From Flavobacterium taihuense (lineage in GTDB: Bacteria > Bacteroidota > Bacteroidia > Flavobacteriales > Flavobacteriaceae), in the NCBI RefSeq assembly GCF_019351435.1, contig NZ_JAHWYN010000014.1, positions 54,563-118,562 of the forward strand: 64,000 nt of DNA, given 5' to 3'. This document shows, in pieces, positions 27,149 to 36,125 of the stretch. Position 1 is the first letter of the stretch. Every line of letters starts with the position of its first letter. The translations under genes were made by a program, and so were the position numbers. Below the pieces are notes generated by a model. That model was not told where the DNA came from and ran no database searches. It saw only the letters and a list, made by a program, of their open reading frames with translations.

Positions 27149-29065
27149 ATGAATACAATTGCCGAACATATTGCTGAATTTTTGAAAGAATACCCGCCAT
27201 TTGACAACTTGACTTTCCAAGAACTATCAGCGATCGCCACAAGTATCCGGGTTTTGAATTTGGAAAAAAATGAAACTCTGTTTCAAATAAATGACAAATT
27301 ACACGATTGTTTTTATGTGGTTGCATCTGGAGTAATCCATTTGTCTGTTATAGCTGATGCTGAAGAAACACTTTTGAATAAATGTCATGTTGGTGATGTA
27401 TTGGGATTAAGACCTTTTTTTGCCAAAAACAATTACATGATGACAGCCAAGGCTCGTGAAGAAAGTATTGTTTATGCTATACCTATAGCAACTTTCAGAC
27501 CTTTTGTTGCCAATAATCCGGATGTTTTAAATTTTCTGTTGGAAAGTTTTGCTACTAACACTTGGAATCCTAAAGACAAAGAAAATCTTAGAGGTAAATT
27601 GTCAACTGATAATGTCTTTTATGTTGACCAAAAATCCGAAATGCAGTATTTTCAATCGTTGACCTACAATAGATCACCACTTACTGCAACTATTGATGAA
27701 ACAGCCAAAGACATTGCGTTTCGCATGACTGAAAATCTCTCCACCAGTGTCATAATTTGTGAAAATTTTTTACCTATTGGAATCGTAACGCATACTGATA
27801 TGTGCTCCAAAATTGCAACTGGACAATTTCCATTAACCGTCACCATGAAAGCAATTATGTCTTCTCCTGTGGTAACTGTTGTCGAAAATGTATCTTTGGC
27901 AGAAGCACAACTAATGATGTTAAAAAATAATGTGACCCATTTGTGCGTAACTTTAGACGGAACTGACAAATCCGCTGTTAAAGGTGTGATTTCGGAACAC
28001 GATTTAATTATCGCCCAAGCCAATAATCCCGGTGTTTTGATTAAAGAAATCAAAAGATCTTCCAATGCAAAAGAATTAAAACAGCTTAGAGAAAGATTGA
28101 CGGAATTGATTCAGAATTCAATTCATAAGAACATTCCGCTTTCAAATATAAACAATATAGCCAGTGAGATTAATTCTGCTATTCTAAAGCGTGCAGTAGA
28201 ATTATCAATTTTAGATTTGGGTTCTCCTCCGGCCCGATTTGCATGGTTAAGTATAGGAAGTCAAGGTAGAAAAGAACAATTGCTTCTTACTGATCAAGAC
28301 AGTTTATTGATATTTGAAGACGTAATGCCTGATAAATATAGAGATGTTAGAGATTATTTTTTAAAACTAGCAAAGAAAACAACTGCAACACTCGAAAAAG
28401 TTGGCTACGAATTATGTCCAAACGGTCATATGGCAAGCAATATGCTCTGGTGTAAATCACTGACAGACTGGACCAAACAATACGATAGCTGGATGAATAC
28501 TCCTGGCGAAAATAGTAATGATCTCAGTAGTATATTCTTTGACCTAGAACTGGTATTTGGAGAAAAAAAGATTTTCGAAGCTATCGAAAATGTCATTCTA
28601 AAAAATTTGGAACACAATTCCTTATTTTTTGATTTCTTGGGTAATGATGCTTTAAGGAAAAATTCGCCACTTACTTTTTTCAAGAAATTTGTATTGGAAG
28701 AAGACGAGCCGAATAAAGATAAATTTGATATAAAAACAAGAGCCTTAATGCCATTAATTGATGGCGCAAGATTATTTGCGTTGCATTTCAATATCAAAGG
28801 TTTAAACAATACCTATTTACGTTTTAAACAATTGGCTATTATTGATTCGAAAAATTCAGATATTTATTTAAATTGTGCCGAAGCATTTTTAATTTTGTCA
28901 AAATTTAGAGTGAACGAAGGGTTAAAAAATGAAAATTCAGGACAGTATATCAATATTAGTGAATTAACCAAATTAGACAAAGAAAAATTAAAAAACGCAT
29001 TAGCCCCAATGAAAGAACTAGAAGAATTAATTAAAAGTAATTTCAAACTAACGCAATTTTCATAA
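27149..29065 (+). CDS. DUF294 nucleotidyltransferase-like protein with cNMP-binding and CBS domains
   Basis: 638 aa, cytoplasmic. Order: cyclic-nucleotide-binding-like domain (about 15-130; FQINDKLHDCFYVVASGVIHL), two CBS motifs (about 165-290), a GlnD-like nucleotidyltransferase domain with GSQGRKEQLLLTDQDS (about 370-385; the GS..R.E....D.D pattern), and the DUF294 C-terminal helical domain (about 500-630). The layout suggests a regulator that senses nucleotides and may modify a protein by nucleotidylation; no substrate is established. The stop codon overlaps by one base the start of the DnaQ-like gene, so the pair is translationally coupled. From memory, this pair occurs beside acetate uptake genes in many bacteria, but none are adjacent here. 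Confidence 0.92.
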   Translation: MNTIAEHIAEFLKEYPPFDNLTFQELSAIATSIRVLNLEKNETLFQINDKLHDCFYVVASGVIHLSVIADAEETLLNKCHVGDVLGLRPFFAKNNYMMTAKAREESIVYAIPIATFRPFVANNPDVLNFLLESFATNTWNPKDKENLRGKLSTDNVFYVDQKSEMQYFQSLTYNRSPLTATIDETAKDIAFRMTENLSTSVIICENFLPIGIVTHTDMCSKIATGQFPLTVTMKAIMSSPVVTVVENVSLAEAQLMMLKNNVTHLCVTLDGTDKSAVKGVISEHDLIIAQANNPGVLIKEIKRSSNAKELKQLRERLTELIQNSIHKNIPLSNINNIASEINSAILKRAVELSILDLGSPPARFAWLSIGSQGRKEQLLLTDQDSLLIFEDVMPDKYRDVRDYFLKLAKKTTATLEKVGYELCPNGHMASNMLWCKSLTDWTKQYDSWMNTPGENSNDLSSIFFDLELVFGEKKIFEAIENVILKNLEHNSLFFDFLGNDALRKNSPLTFFKKFVLEEDEPNKDKFDIKTRALMPLIDGARLFALHFNIKGLNNTYLRFKQLAIIDSKNSDIYLNCAEAFLILSKFRVNEGLKNENSGQYINISELTKLDKEKLKNALAPMKELEELIKSNFKLTQFS

Positions 29066-29664
29066 TGATGCTCGATTGGCTTAAAAATATAAATAAAGAA
29101 TATCCTGATTTCTGGAAAACTTACCTTTCTAAGTTTGAACATAAATCAAGACGTTATGTTGCATTCACAACAGAAACTTCTGGTTTGAATCCTGATAAAG
29201 ACGTAATTTTATCTATTGGCTCCTTTGCCATTGTAAACAATAAGATTCATATAGGAGATAGTTTTGAATCTATTTTATTGCAATATAAATATTTTCATGA
29301 TAATGGTTTATCCAATGAATTTATTCTGGAGAGCAAAATGAAAAAATTGAGCGAACCAGAGGCGATTCATGCTTTTATCGATTATATTGGCAATGCAGTA
29401 TTAATTGGACATCATGTTGATTTTGATGTTGATATGATTAATAGCGCTTTGGTAAGATTGGGCTGTGGTAGATTAAAAAATGAAGCATTGGATATTGATG
29501 TCATGTATAGAAAATTAATGGACATTAACGACAAACAATTTTCATTGGATGAATTATCAGATCTTTTTAAACTTCCTAAAAGTTACAGAAAATCTCCATC
29601 TGAAGACGCTTACACTATAGCTTTACTATTTTTAAAATTGAAAACAAGACTTGGGATTAAATAG
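29065..29664 (+). CDS. DnaQ-like 3'-5' exonuclease domain protein with altered catalytic motifs
   Basis: 199 aa. The RNase-T/DnaQ fold is recognisable: motif I AFTTETSGLNP (33-43), motif II LIGHHVDFDVDMI (113-125), motif III region SPSEDAYTIALLF (177-189). In the canonical DEDDh enzyme motif I is DxExTGL; here the first Asp is T35 (E37 is kept). The motif III His, five residues before D181, is K176. With two of five key residues missing, nuclease activity is doubtful and a binding or regulatory role with the DUF294 partner is possible. It shares one base with the upstream stop (TAATG). No C-terminal clamp-binding motif is obvious. Confidence 0.88.
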   Translation: MMLDWLKNINKEYPDFWKTYLSKFEHKSRRYVAFTTETSGLNPDKDVILSIGSFAIVNNKIHIGDSFESILLQYKYFHDNGLSNEFILESKMKKLSEPEAIHAFIDYIGNAVLIGHHVDFDVDMINSALVRLGCGRLKNEALDIDVMYRKLMDINDKQFSLDELSDLFKLPKSYRKSPSEDAYTIALLFLKLKTRLGIK

Positions 29665-29674
29665 TTTTATAGAA

Positions 29675-30163
29675 TTACTTTAATGTTATTATCTTTTGAA
29701 AACGCCCATGGTGAGTTATAGAAACTGGGATCATTTTATTTGAAGTTACGTCCAAAGTATAAGGAATTCTATTCTCTTTTTTTATATTTTCTAAAGTTTC
29801 TAGAACCGATATTTTATTAAATAGACCTATATCAGAGACGGCTATTGAATAAACATAAGAGTCTGTAATTTGTGTTTGGGTATGAAAAACAAAGTCACTA
29901 ACAATTACAGTTCCTGAATTCAAGTCTTCATAACTACAATTTAATCGCCAAGGAAAATAGCCACTAATTCCGGTATTGCGATTGAATATTTTATAAGCTG
30001 CCTCCTTCCTGCTCCATAAATTCCAAACCATGATTTCTGGATTTGAATCATTATGGATTAAGTATTGCTCTTCCAAAGAAAAAATTTTCTCCAAAAAACC
30101 TTTTCGTTGCCAATTACTTTCTTTTCGAGCCAAATCAAGATCAACAATATCGTTACCTATCAT
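29675..30163 (-). CDS. 4'-phosphopantetheinyl transferase (AcpS-type)
   Basis: 162 aa. The two family motifs are present: IGNDIVDLDLA (2-12) with the Mg-binding Asp, and LWSRKEAAYKIF (about 49-60), the W(S/T)xKEA signature. It transfers phosphopantetheine from CoA to the Ser of carrier proteins. The start ATG overlaps the stop of the upstream acyl carrier protein gene (ATGA), so enzyme and probable substrate are translationally coupled. The sequence differs from typical housekeeping AcpS in length and spacing, which suggests a pathway-specific enzyme; a housekeeping AcpS would be expected elsewhere. It is convergent with the exonuclease gene (10-base gap). Confidence 0.88.
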   Translation of the reverse strand: MIGNDIVDLDLARKESNWQRKGFLEKIFSLEEQYLIHNDSNPEIMVWNLWSRKEAAYKIFNRNTGISGYFPWRLNCSYEDLNSGTVIVSDFVFHTQTQITDSYVYSIAVSDIGLFNKISVLETLENIKKENRIPYTLDVTSNKMIPVSITHHGRFQKIITLK

Positions 30164-30435
30164 TCTTTGGACAATTCAGTCTCAATGATACTGATAGCCG
30201 CTTTGACATTGACCATTTTCTCCATTGATTCATTATCAATGATGATATCAAATTTCTCTTCAATATCTAAAATAACATCAACTAAATTTGCCGAATTTAT
30301 CCTCAAATCATTTATAAAGTCCGTTTCTTCTGTGAGAGAATCGAAAGCCTCCTGATTTTGAACATAGGGCTTTACGATATCCTTTAATTTTTCTAATGCT
30401 GCTTCCCTACTCATAGATTGGATTTTATTGTTCAT
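30160..30435 (-). CDS. acyl carrier protein
   Basis: 91 aa, acidic, four-helix ACP pattern: LEKLKDIVKPYV, then the loop to helix 2 with the attachment Ser48 in LRINSANLVDVILDIEEKFDI. The usual DSL triad at the attachment site reads NSA here, so the Asp before Ser is Asn. That is seen in secondary-metabolism carrier proteins more than in fatty-acid AcpP. It is translationally coupled to the phosphopantetheinyl transferase. A perfect Fur-type palindrome lies 40 bases upstream. M8 is an alternative start. Role inferred: carrier for a polyketide or specialised lipid, possibly the ketosynthase cluster at 48-53 kb. Confidence 0.87.
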   Translation of the reverse strand: MNNKIQSMSREAALEKLKDIVKPYVQNQEAFDSLTEETDFINDLRINSANLVDVILDIEEKFDIIIDNESMEKMVNVKAAISIIETELSKE

Positions 30436-30474
30436 AAATTATAATTTACTAAGATACTAACTTTTCCCACTTAA

Positions 30475-30489
30475 TGATAATTATTATCA
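30475..30489. promoter_or_regulatory. Fur-type 7-1-7 inverted repeat
   Basis: TGATAAT, one base, ATTATCA: a perfect 15-base palindrome identical to the 7-1-7 Fur core described for Bacillus subtilis, and 16 of 19 matches to the E. coli Fur box over 30470-30488. It lies 39 bases before the ACP start codon, where binding would block initiation of the ACP-phosphopantetheinyl transferase operon. Confidence 0.6.
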
Positions 30490-30597
30490 ACCTCAAGTAA
30501 AAAAAGGTGTTATTTTATAGTAATCCAATGTTTTTACAGCAATTTATGCAATTAAAATACAAAATGAAGAATACAATTAAATTTAAAAAATTGATTT

Positions 30598-30924
30598 TTA
30601 CGAATTTTTCCAATATTGTGGGTTCGTGTCTTTAGTTCTTTGAAACCAATAATCTTGGGTTACTTTGTGCCCGTCCAATGTTTTAAGTTTACGCTCAAAA
30701 ATAGCAACCGTAGGATTAAAAACCATATCAGTCACCGCCACAGTATACAATTGTGGACCTTCTTCTGATTTTTTGCTTTCTGCATCAATAATAACTTCAA
30801 AACCGTTGTGTTCCAAGAGTTGCTGCAAGAAAATTTTACGCTCTTCAGTAACATTTTTTTCTACAAAAGTAACTCTAGTTTCTCCGATGCTTCCAAATAA
30901 ATGTTTCCCCTCTAATGTTGCCAT
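30598..30924 (-). CDS. small conserved hypothetical protein, last gene of the nuo operon
   Basis: 108 aa, soluble, no signal peptide, mixed alpha/beta. It starts 3 bases after the nuoN stop, so it is surely co-transcribed with the complex I genes. Visible sequence features: an N-terminal strand pair (HLFGSIGETRVTFVE), a helix (ERKIFLQQLLEHN), a strand with charged turn (FEVIIDAESKK) and a C-terminal aromatic end (DYWFQRTKDTNPQYW). No cofactor motif. I do not recognise a family; the placement suggests an assembly or regulatory factor for the complex. Confidence 0.8.
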   Translation of the reverse strand: MATLEGKHLFGSIGETRVTFVEKNVTEERKIFLQQLLEHNGFEVIIDAESKKSEEGPQLYTVAVTDMVFNPTVAIFERKLKTLDGHKVTQDYWFQRTKDTNPQYWKNS

Positions 30925-30927
30925 AAC

Positions 30928-32358
30928 TTATTTATTAAAAATGGTACTTAATTCAAATATGTAATCGTATAAAGGACTGTATAAACCAAGAACCAGAATA
31001 CCAATTACAGCAATTATTAATCCCAAACGCATATAAATTTTGCTTTTAAAAAACGGAATCGGATCCTCACTTTTTCGAATGAACATGGCTCTGATCACCA
31101 ATAAATAATAGTACAGTGATATTGTTACGTTGACTACCGCCAAAAACACCAAAAAGTAATATCCTTTACTTGCCGCTGCCGCAAAAAGAAAAAATTTACC
31201 AAAAAATCCTGCCACAGGCGGTATTCCAGCCAATGAAAACAAAGCCAACATCATCACCAAGCTTAGGTTCGGATTGGTTCTGTACAAACCATTATAATCG
31301 TCTCTATTCTCTTTTCCAGTTTGTAAGGAAATGGCTTGAACTACTCCAAATGCCGCCAAGTTTGAAAATATATAAATCAAGACAAAATAAACAATAGTTG
31401 CCGTTCCTAATTGAGTTCCGGAAATCAAACCCAGTAAAATAAAACCTGCTTGGGCAATCGATGAAAAGGCTAAAAAACGCTTCATGTTTTGTTGGCGCAA
31501 AGCAAATAGGTTTCCAATAAACATTGTGGCTACCGCAATTACATAAATAATAGTTTGCCAAATGTGCATCAACGGTTTTAAAACAGTAAACAGTAAAATC
31601 ATCAAAATAAACACAGCTGCTCCTTTTGAAATTACGGATAAATAGGAAGCTGTACTTATGGGCGCTCCTTCGTATACATCAGCAGTCCAAAAATGAAATG
31701 GAACTAAAGATATTTTAAAAGCCAATCCTGAAAAAAACAAGATTGAACCTAATAATGTCAAATTATTTGATGTTAAAGTCGTCATGACATCATTATAATA
31801 AATGGAACCTGTTGCGGCATATAATAATGAAATCCCAAATAAGGAAACTCCAGTAGCCAATCCAGCCGAAAGAATGAACTTGACACCTGCTTCACTCGAA
31901 ATTCTTTTGGAGGTTTCAAGTGCTACCAGCGCCGCTACAGGCAAAGTAGACAATTCCAATCCAATAAAAAACATCAGAAAATCACCGGACGATATCATAA
32001 AATACATTCCTAAAAGCGAAGAAAACATCAGGATGAAAAACTCTGTCCCTTTGTTCTGCCCTATAACTTTTTCCTGAATCCAATCTGCCGATTGAAGCAA
32101 CAATACAAATACACCAACATTAAGAATATTTTTGAAGAGATGAATCATATTATTGGTACGAAACATTCCACCAAACAAGCTACTCTCCTCAATGTTACAG
32201 AATCCCACAATAGTATGAATCCCAAATAGGAATAATGCCAAATGTACGATGTACCTTTTTTTGTTTTTAGGAATAAAAATTTCACCTACAACTAGCCCAA
32301 GTGTAATTGCCAGTAACAGAATTTCCTGTCTCAGTATTATAAAACTATTGAAGTCCAT
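30928..32358 (-). CDS. nuoN: NADH-quinone oxidoreductase-type complex I subunit N
   Basis: 476 aa, about 14 membrane helices, antiporter-like subunit. Key proton-channel features: FFIGLELSTLPVAALVAL (Glu in TM5), FILSAGLATGVSLFGISLLY, FKISLVPFHFWTADVYEGAP (Lys in TM7 and the HFWTPDVYEGAP-type motif) and MKRFLAFSSIAQAGF (Lys in TM8-9). It pumps protons as part of the membrane arm. It lies 13 bases after nuoM and is followed by the 108-aa gene. Confidence 0.97.
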   Translation of the reverse strand: MDFNSFIILRQEILLLAITLGLVVGEIFIPKNKKRYIVHLALFLFGIHTIVGFCNIEESSLFGGMFRTNNMIHLFKNILNVGVFVLLLQSADWIQEKVIGQNKGTEFFILMFSSLLGMYFMISSGDFLMFFIGLELSTLPVAALVALETSKRISSEAGVKFILSAGLATGVSLFGISLLYAATGSIYYNDVMTTLTSNNLTLLGSILFFSGLAFKISLVPFHFWTADVYEGAPISTASYLSVISKGAAVFILMILLFTVLKPLMHIWQTIIYVIAVATMFIGNLFALRQQNMKRFLAFSSIAQAGFILLGLISGTQLGTATIVYFVLIYIFSNLAAFGVVQAISLQTGKENRDDYNGLYRTNPNLSLVMMLALFSLAGIPPVAGFFGKFFLFAAAASKGYYFLVFLAVVNVTISLYYYLLVIRAMFIRKSEDPIPFFKSKIYMRLGLIIAVIGILVLGLYSPLYDYIFELSTIFNK

Positions 32359-32371
32359 TTTGATGTCAATT

Positions 32372-33865
32372 TTAGAATTTTAATACTCCTTTTATAAACG
32401 GTTGTATGCTTGCCATTATCATATCGCTTAGCCAAAGTGGGGCTACTCCCATTCCGATCATCGGAATAAGCAATAACAAAATACCTGTTATTTCATACCA
32501 AGTTGTTTTTGGTAAATCTAAAAATTCAGCATTATTAATTGGCCCCATCAGCATAATTCCCAGAACCCGAAGAATGTAAACCGCTGTCACAACAATTGCC
32601 GATACCGAAATTATGGTGGCTACTCTGTAAAACAATTCATCATGTTGAAAAGCCCCTACAAAAATGTTCATTTCGGCAACAAAGCCGCTAAATCCAGGCA
32701 AACCCAATGACGCTAATCCCGCAATTACATTAATAACGGATATAAAAGGAATCACTTTTAGTAAACCTCCCAATTTAGTGATGTCTCTAGTGTGAGTTCT
32801 GCCATATATCATTCCGATTAAAGCGAAGAATAATGCTGTCATAAAACCATGGGAAAGCGATTGTAAAATGGCACCATTCCAAGCGGTTTTGTTTAGCATT
32901 AACAAAGCAAACAATACCATTCCCAAGTGACTTACGGATGAATAAGCATTGATGTATTTCAAATCAGTTTGTTTTAAAGCACCAAATGCACCATAAATTA
33001 CTCCTATTGCAGATAATATGATAAAAAACCAAGACCACTCTTTTGCTCCTTCGGGTAATAAAAACATGGCGATTCTAAAAATTCCATAGCCTCCCAATTT
33101 CATCAAAACTCCTGCGTGCAACATGGATACCGCTGTGGGTGCCGAAGCATGACCGTCTGGTGACCAAGTATGAAACGGAAACAATGCGCCAAGAACGGCA
33201 AAGCCAATAAAAGTAAGCGGAAAAAATAATTTCTGGGCCACAAATGGAATGTAAACTTTGGAAATTTCCAAAATATTGAAAGTCAAAGCACCACCATTCG
33301 CATTTGAGTTAAAATAAATTCCGAGAATTCCAACCAACAAAACAGCCGAAGCCCCCATTAACATTAGCGTTAATTTCATTGCTGAATACTCCTTTGGACC
33401 AGAACCCCAAATTCCAATTAGTAAATACATCGGTATTACGGCAATTTCGTAAAAGACAAACATCGTGAATAAATCAATCGATATAAAGAATCCATATACT
33501 CCAGTGGCCAGCACCAAAAGTGAAATAAAAAATTCTTTGGGCAAATCATCTATTTTCCATGAAATAAAAACACCGGCCAAAACTATGATGGATGTCAATA
33601 ACAATAAAGCTGCCGAAATTCCATCGACTCCTGTGGCAAAATGAATGTTGAAATGCTCAAACCAAACTCTGTCTTGGGTAAAAAGCATAATACTTTTATT
33701 AACGGCTCTTTCTTCGAAATAAGAAAAAATCAAGTGGATAGCCATTCCCAATTGAACCAAACTGCCAATCATTGCGGTTATTCGTGCTTGTTTCAAGTCT
33801 TTGGTAAAAACCAAAGCCAATATTGTTAGTACGGGAACAATGACAAAAAGTGATAAAATATCCAT
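32372..33865 (-). CDS. nuoM: complex I subunit M
   Basis: 497 aa from the ATG at 33865, chosen because MDILSLFVIVPVL is a typical NuoM N-terminus and because a longer frame to 33943 would overlap nuoL by about 68 bases. 14 membrane helices; conserved HTWSPDGHASAPTAVSMLHAGVLMK is cited by its ends (about 231-255) with the discontinuous-helix residues, and FYEIAVIPMYLLIGIWG holds the TM5 Glu. Proton-pumping antiporter-like subunit in the membrane arm. Gap of 10 bases from nuoL. Confidence 0.97.
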   Translation of the reverse strand: MDILSLFVIVPVLTILALVFTKDLKQARITAMIGSLVQLGMAIHLIFSYFEERAVNKSIMLFTQDRVWFEHFNIHFATGVDGISAALLLLTSIIVLAGVFISWKIDDLPKEFFISLLVLATGVYGFFISIDLFTMFVFYEIAVIPMYLLIGIWGSGPKEYSAMKLTLMLMGASAVLLVGILGIYFNSNANGGALTFNILEISKVYIPFVAQKLFFPLTFIGFAVLGALFPFHTWSPDGHASAPTAVSMLHAGVLMKLGGYGIFRIAMFLLPEGAKEWSWFFIILSAIGVIYGAFGALKQTDLKYINAYSSVSHLGMVLFALLMLNKTAWNGAILQSLSHGFMTALFFALIGMIYGRTHTRDITKLGGLLKVIPFISVINVIAGLASLGLPGFSGFVAEMNIFVGAFQHDELFYRVATIISVSAIVVTAVYILRVLGIMLMGPINNAEFLDLPKTTWYEITGILLLLIPMIGMGVAPLWLSDMIMASIQPFIKGVLKF

Positions 33866-33875
33866 AGTCCTTATA

Positions 33876-35795
33876 TTAATTTGTCCATATATAAATAAAA
33901 ACCAATGCCAAAACCACAACCCCTCCCACAAAGAAAAAGGCATAATCTTGCAATCTCCCTGATTGCAATCCTTTAATTTTATTGGAAATCAATACTGTTT
34001 TATTTCCGATTCCTTCCATCGTGCCGTCAACATACTTTTTATCGAATCGGGCAATTGGTGTAGAAACATGGTCGAAAATTATTTTTTTGGTTACAAATAA
34101 ATAAATTTCGTCAAAATAGAATTTGTTGCTCGTCCATTTGTAAAATATTCCAAAGAAGGAAGAAAATATCGCTGCCAAATCATTTTCTTTTTTATAAAAA
34201 AGCCAAGCAATAATAATTCCTGTTAATCCTATAGCAACAGCAACAACTGCTAGAGGATAATCCATATGTCCTTCAAAACCAATTTTATCAGCAGTGACCA
34301 ATTCGCTAAAAGGAACAAATCCTGCCACAATGCTCATAAAAGCCAAAAACAATAAAGGAAAAGTCATTGACAGCGGTGATTCATGTGGTATGTGTTCGTA
34401 TTTAGTTTCTTTTCCCCAAAATATTCCAAAATAGAGTCGGAACATATAAAAAGCGGTTAATCCTGCCACAAATAATGCCACATAATAAAGCAATCTATTG
34501 TTCTCGAATGCCGCAACCAAAATTTCATCTTTACTCCAAAATCCAGCAAATGGTGGTACTCCGGATATTGCCAAAGCGGCAATTAAAAAAGTAATATTGG
34601 TAATTGGCATATATTTTCGTAATCCGCCCATATCTTTCAAATAATTACTATGAACAGCATGTATAACAGAACCAGCGCAGAGAAACAACAAAGCTTTGAA
34701 CATCGCATGGGTAAACAAATGAAACATAGAAGCCATATAACCGACACCTTCAATGCCTTTATAACCGGAAACACCCAGTGCCAACATCATATAACCAATT
34801 TGAGACATGGTTGAAAAAGCCAAAACCCGCTTGATATCGGTTTGTGTGACCGCAATTATTGCCGCAAACAAGGAAGAAAATGCCCCTACATAAGCTACAA
34901 TCTTCAAAGCAAATCCATCTTCAACAAAATAATACATCGGAAACAGACGAGCTACCAAATACACACCAGCCACAACCATGGTTGCTGCGTGAATTAAAGC
35001 TGAAACTGGAGTTGGTCCTTCCATTGCGTCAGGTAACCAAATGTGTAAAGGAAACATGGCCGATTTACCCGCCCCCCCCATAAATATCAACAATAATGCC
35101 CAAGTGATTACGGACAATCCCATATAAGAAGTAGATGCCCAATTTAAAATAGCGCTGCCTTCAGGATTATTTAATGTCTCAAAATCAAATGTTCCAGTAT
35201 AATATCCAATGATTAGAATTCCAATTAGAAAACCAAAATCAGCAAAACGAGTTACAATAAAGGCTTTTTTGGCCGCTGCTATTGCCGAAGTTTTGGTGTA
35301 ATAATAACCTATTAATAAATAAGAAGAAACACCCACCAACTCCCAGAACATATAAATTTGAAAAAGATTTGTCGCCAATACCAACCCAAACATTGAAAAG
35401 GTGAACAACGACAGAAAGGAAAAAAACTTAGTATAGCCATCATCTCCTTTCATATAACCACGGCTATAGATATGAACCATCAATGATATGGTCGAAACCA
35501 CGACCAACATCATTACTGATATGGGATCTACCAAGATTCCCATATCAATATGTAGCGTATCGGTAAAATTCATCCAAACTGTTTTTTTAACAAAAGTTTG
35601 ATAAACTTCATCGACTTTTCCATAGACAAAAAAGTATTGATAAGCCGCATAATACGACAATAACGCCGAAATTGATAATCCGATCACGCCAATGTATCCG
35701 GAAATCGCTGGTTTAATTTGTTGATTGAAAATACCCAAAAGCAAGAAAACACTAAATGGAATCAACGGAATGAGTATTATATAAGTTATATCCAT
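33876..35795 (-). CDS. nuoL: complex I subunit L
   Basis: 639 aa, the largest membrane subunit, with 16 helices including the lateral helix HL and terminal anchor (last about 20 residues hydrophobic, ending FIYIWTN). Motifs: FWELVGVSSYLLIGYY (TM5 Glu), KSAMFPLHIWLPDAMEGPTPVSALIHAATMV by its ends (about 228-258), and KRVLAFSTMSQIGYMMLALG. It is a distal proton pump. It lies between nuoK (12-base gap) and nuoM. Confidence 0.97.
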   Translation of the reverse strand: MDITYIILIPLIPFSVFLLLGIFNQQIKPAISGYIGVIGLSISALLSYYAAYQYFFVYGKVDEVYQTFVKKTVWMNFTDTLHIDMGILVDPISVMMLVVVSTISLMVHIYSRGYMKGDDGYTKFFSFLSLFTFSMFGLVLATNLFQIYMFWELVGVSSYLLIGYYYTKTSAIAAAKKAFIVTRFADFGFLIGILIIGYYTGTFDFETLNNPEGSAILNWASTSYMGLSVITWALLLIFMGGAGKSAMFPLHIWLPDAMEGPTPVSALIHAATMVVAGVYLVARLFPMYYFVEDGFALKIVAYVGAFSSLFAAIIAVTQTDIKRVLAFSTMSQIGYMMLALGVSGYKGIEGVGYMASMFHLFTHAMFKALLFLCAGSVIHAVHSNYLKDMGGLRKYMPITNITFLIAALAISGVPPFAGFWSKDEILVAAFENNRLLYYVALFVAGLTAFYMFRLYFGIFWGKETKYEHIPHESPLSMTFPLLFLAFMSIVAGFVPFSELVTADKIGFEGHMDYPLAVVAVAIGLTGIIIAWLFYKKENDLAAIFSSFFGIFYKWTSNKFYFDEIYLFVTKKIIFDHVSTPIARFDKKYVDGTMEGIGNKTVLISNKIKGLQSGRLQDYAFFFVGGVVVLALVFIYIWTN

Positions 35796-35807
35796 ATCTT
35801 TAGAATA

Positions 35808-36125
35808 TTAATATTTCATGATTTCAGTGTCTTTTACCTCAACAGAACTGATTTGTCTATACAGATTAATAATAATTGCTACTGCCAGAGCCGTTTCGGC
35901 AGCGGCAACTGCTATTATAAAAATCGAAAAGAAAACCCCCTGTAGCACCTCAGGATATAAATACTTGTTGATGACAACAAAGTTTATCGCCGAAGCATTT
36001 AAAATTAATTCGATAGAAATTAAAATCGAAATCAGGTTTTTTCTGGTAATGAACCCATAAATTCCAATAAAAAACAAAATTGAAGTAAGGGTAAGAATTT
36101 CGTAAATGCTAATTCCGGCTATCAT
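35808..36125 (-). CDS. nuoK: complex I subunit K
   Basis: 105 aa, three membrane helices. The conserved buried glutamates of TM2 and TM3 are visible: LISIELILNASAINFV and AAAETALAVAIIINLYR. It is part of the proton path between quinone site and antiporter subunits. Overlaps nuoJ by 4 bases (ATGA-type), typical of nuo operons. Confidence 0.97.
   Translation of the reverse strand: MIAGISIYEILTLTSILFFIGIYGFITRKNLISILISIELILNASAINFVVINKYLYPEVLQGVFFSIFIIAVAAAETALAVAIIINLYRQISSVEVKDTEIMKY

Noticed and set aside
33866..33943. 26-codon N-terminal extension of nuoM
   Set aside because: It overlaps the end of nuoL, and the shorter start gives a normal NuoM N-terminus.
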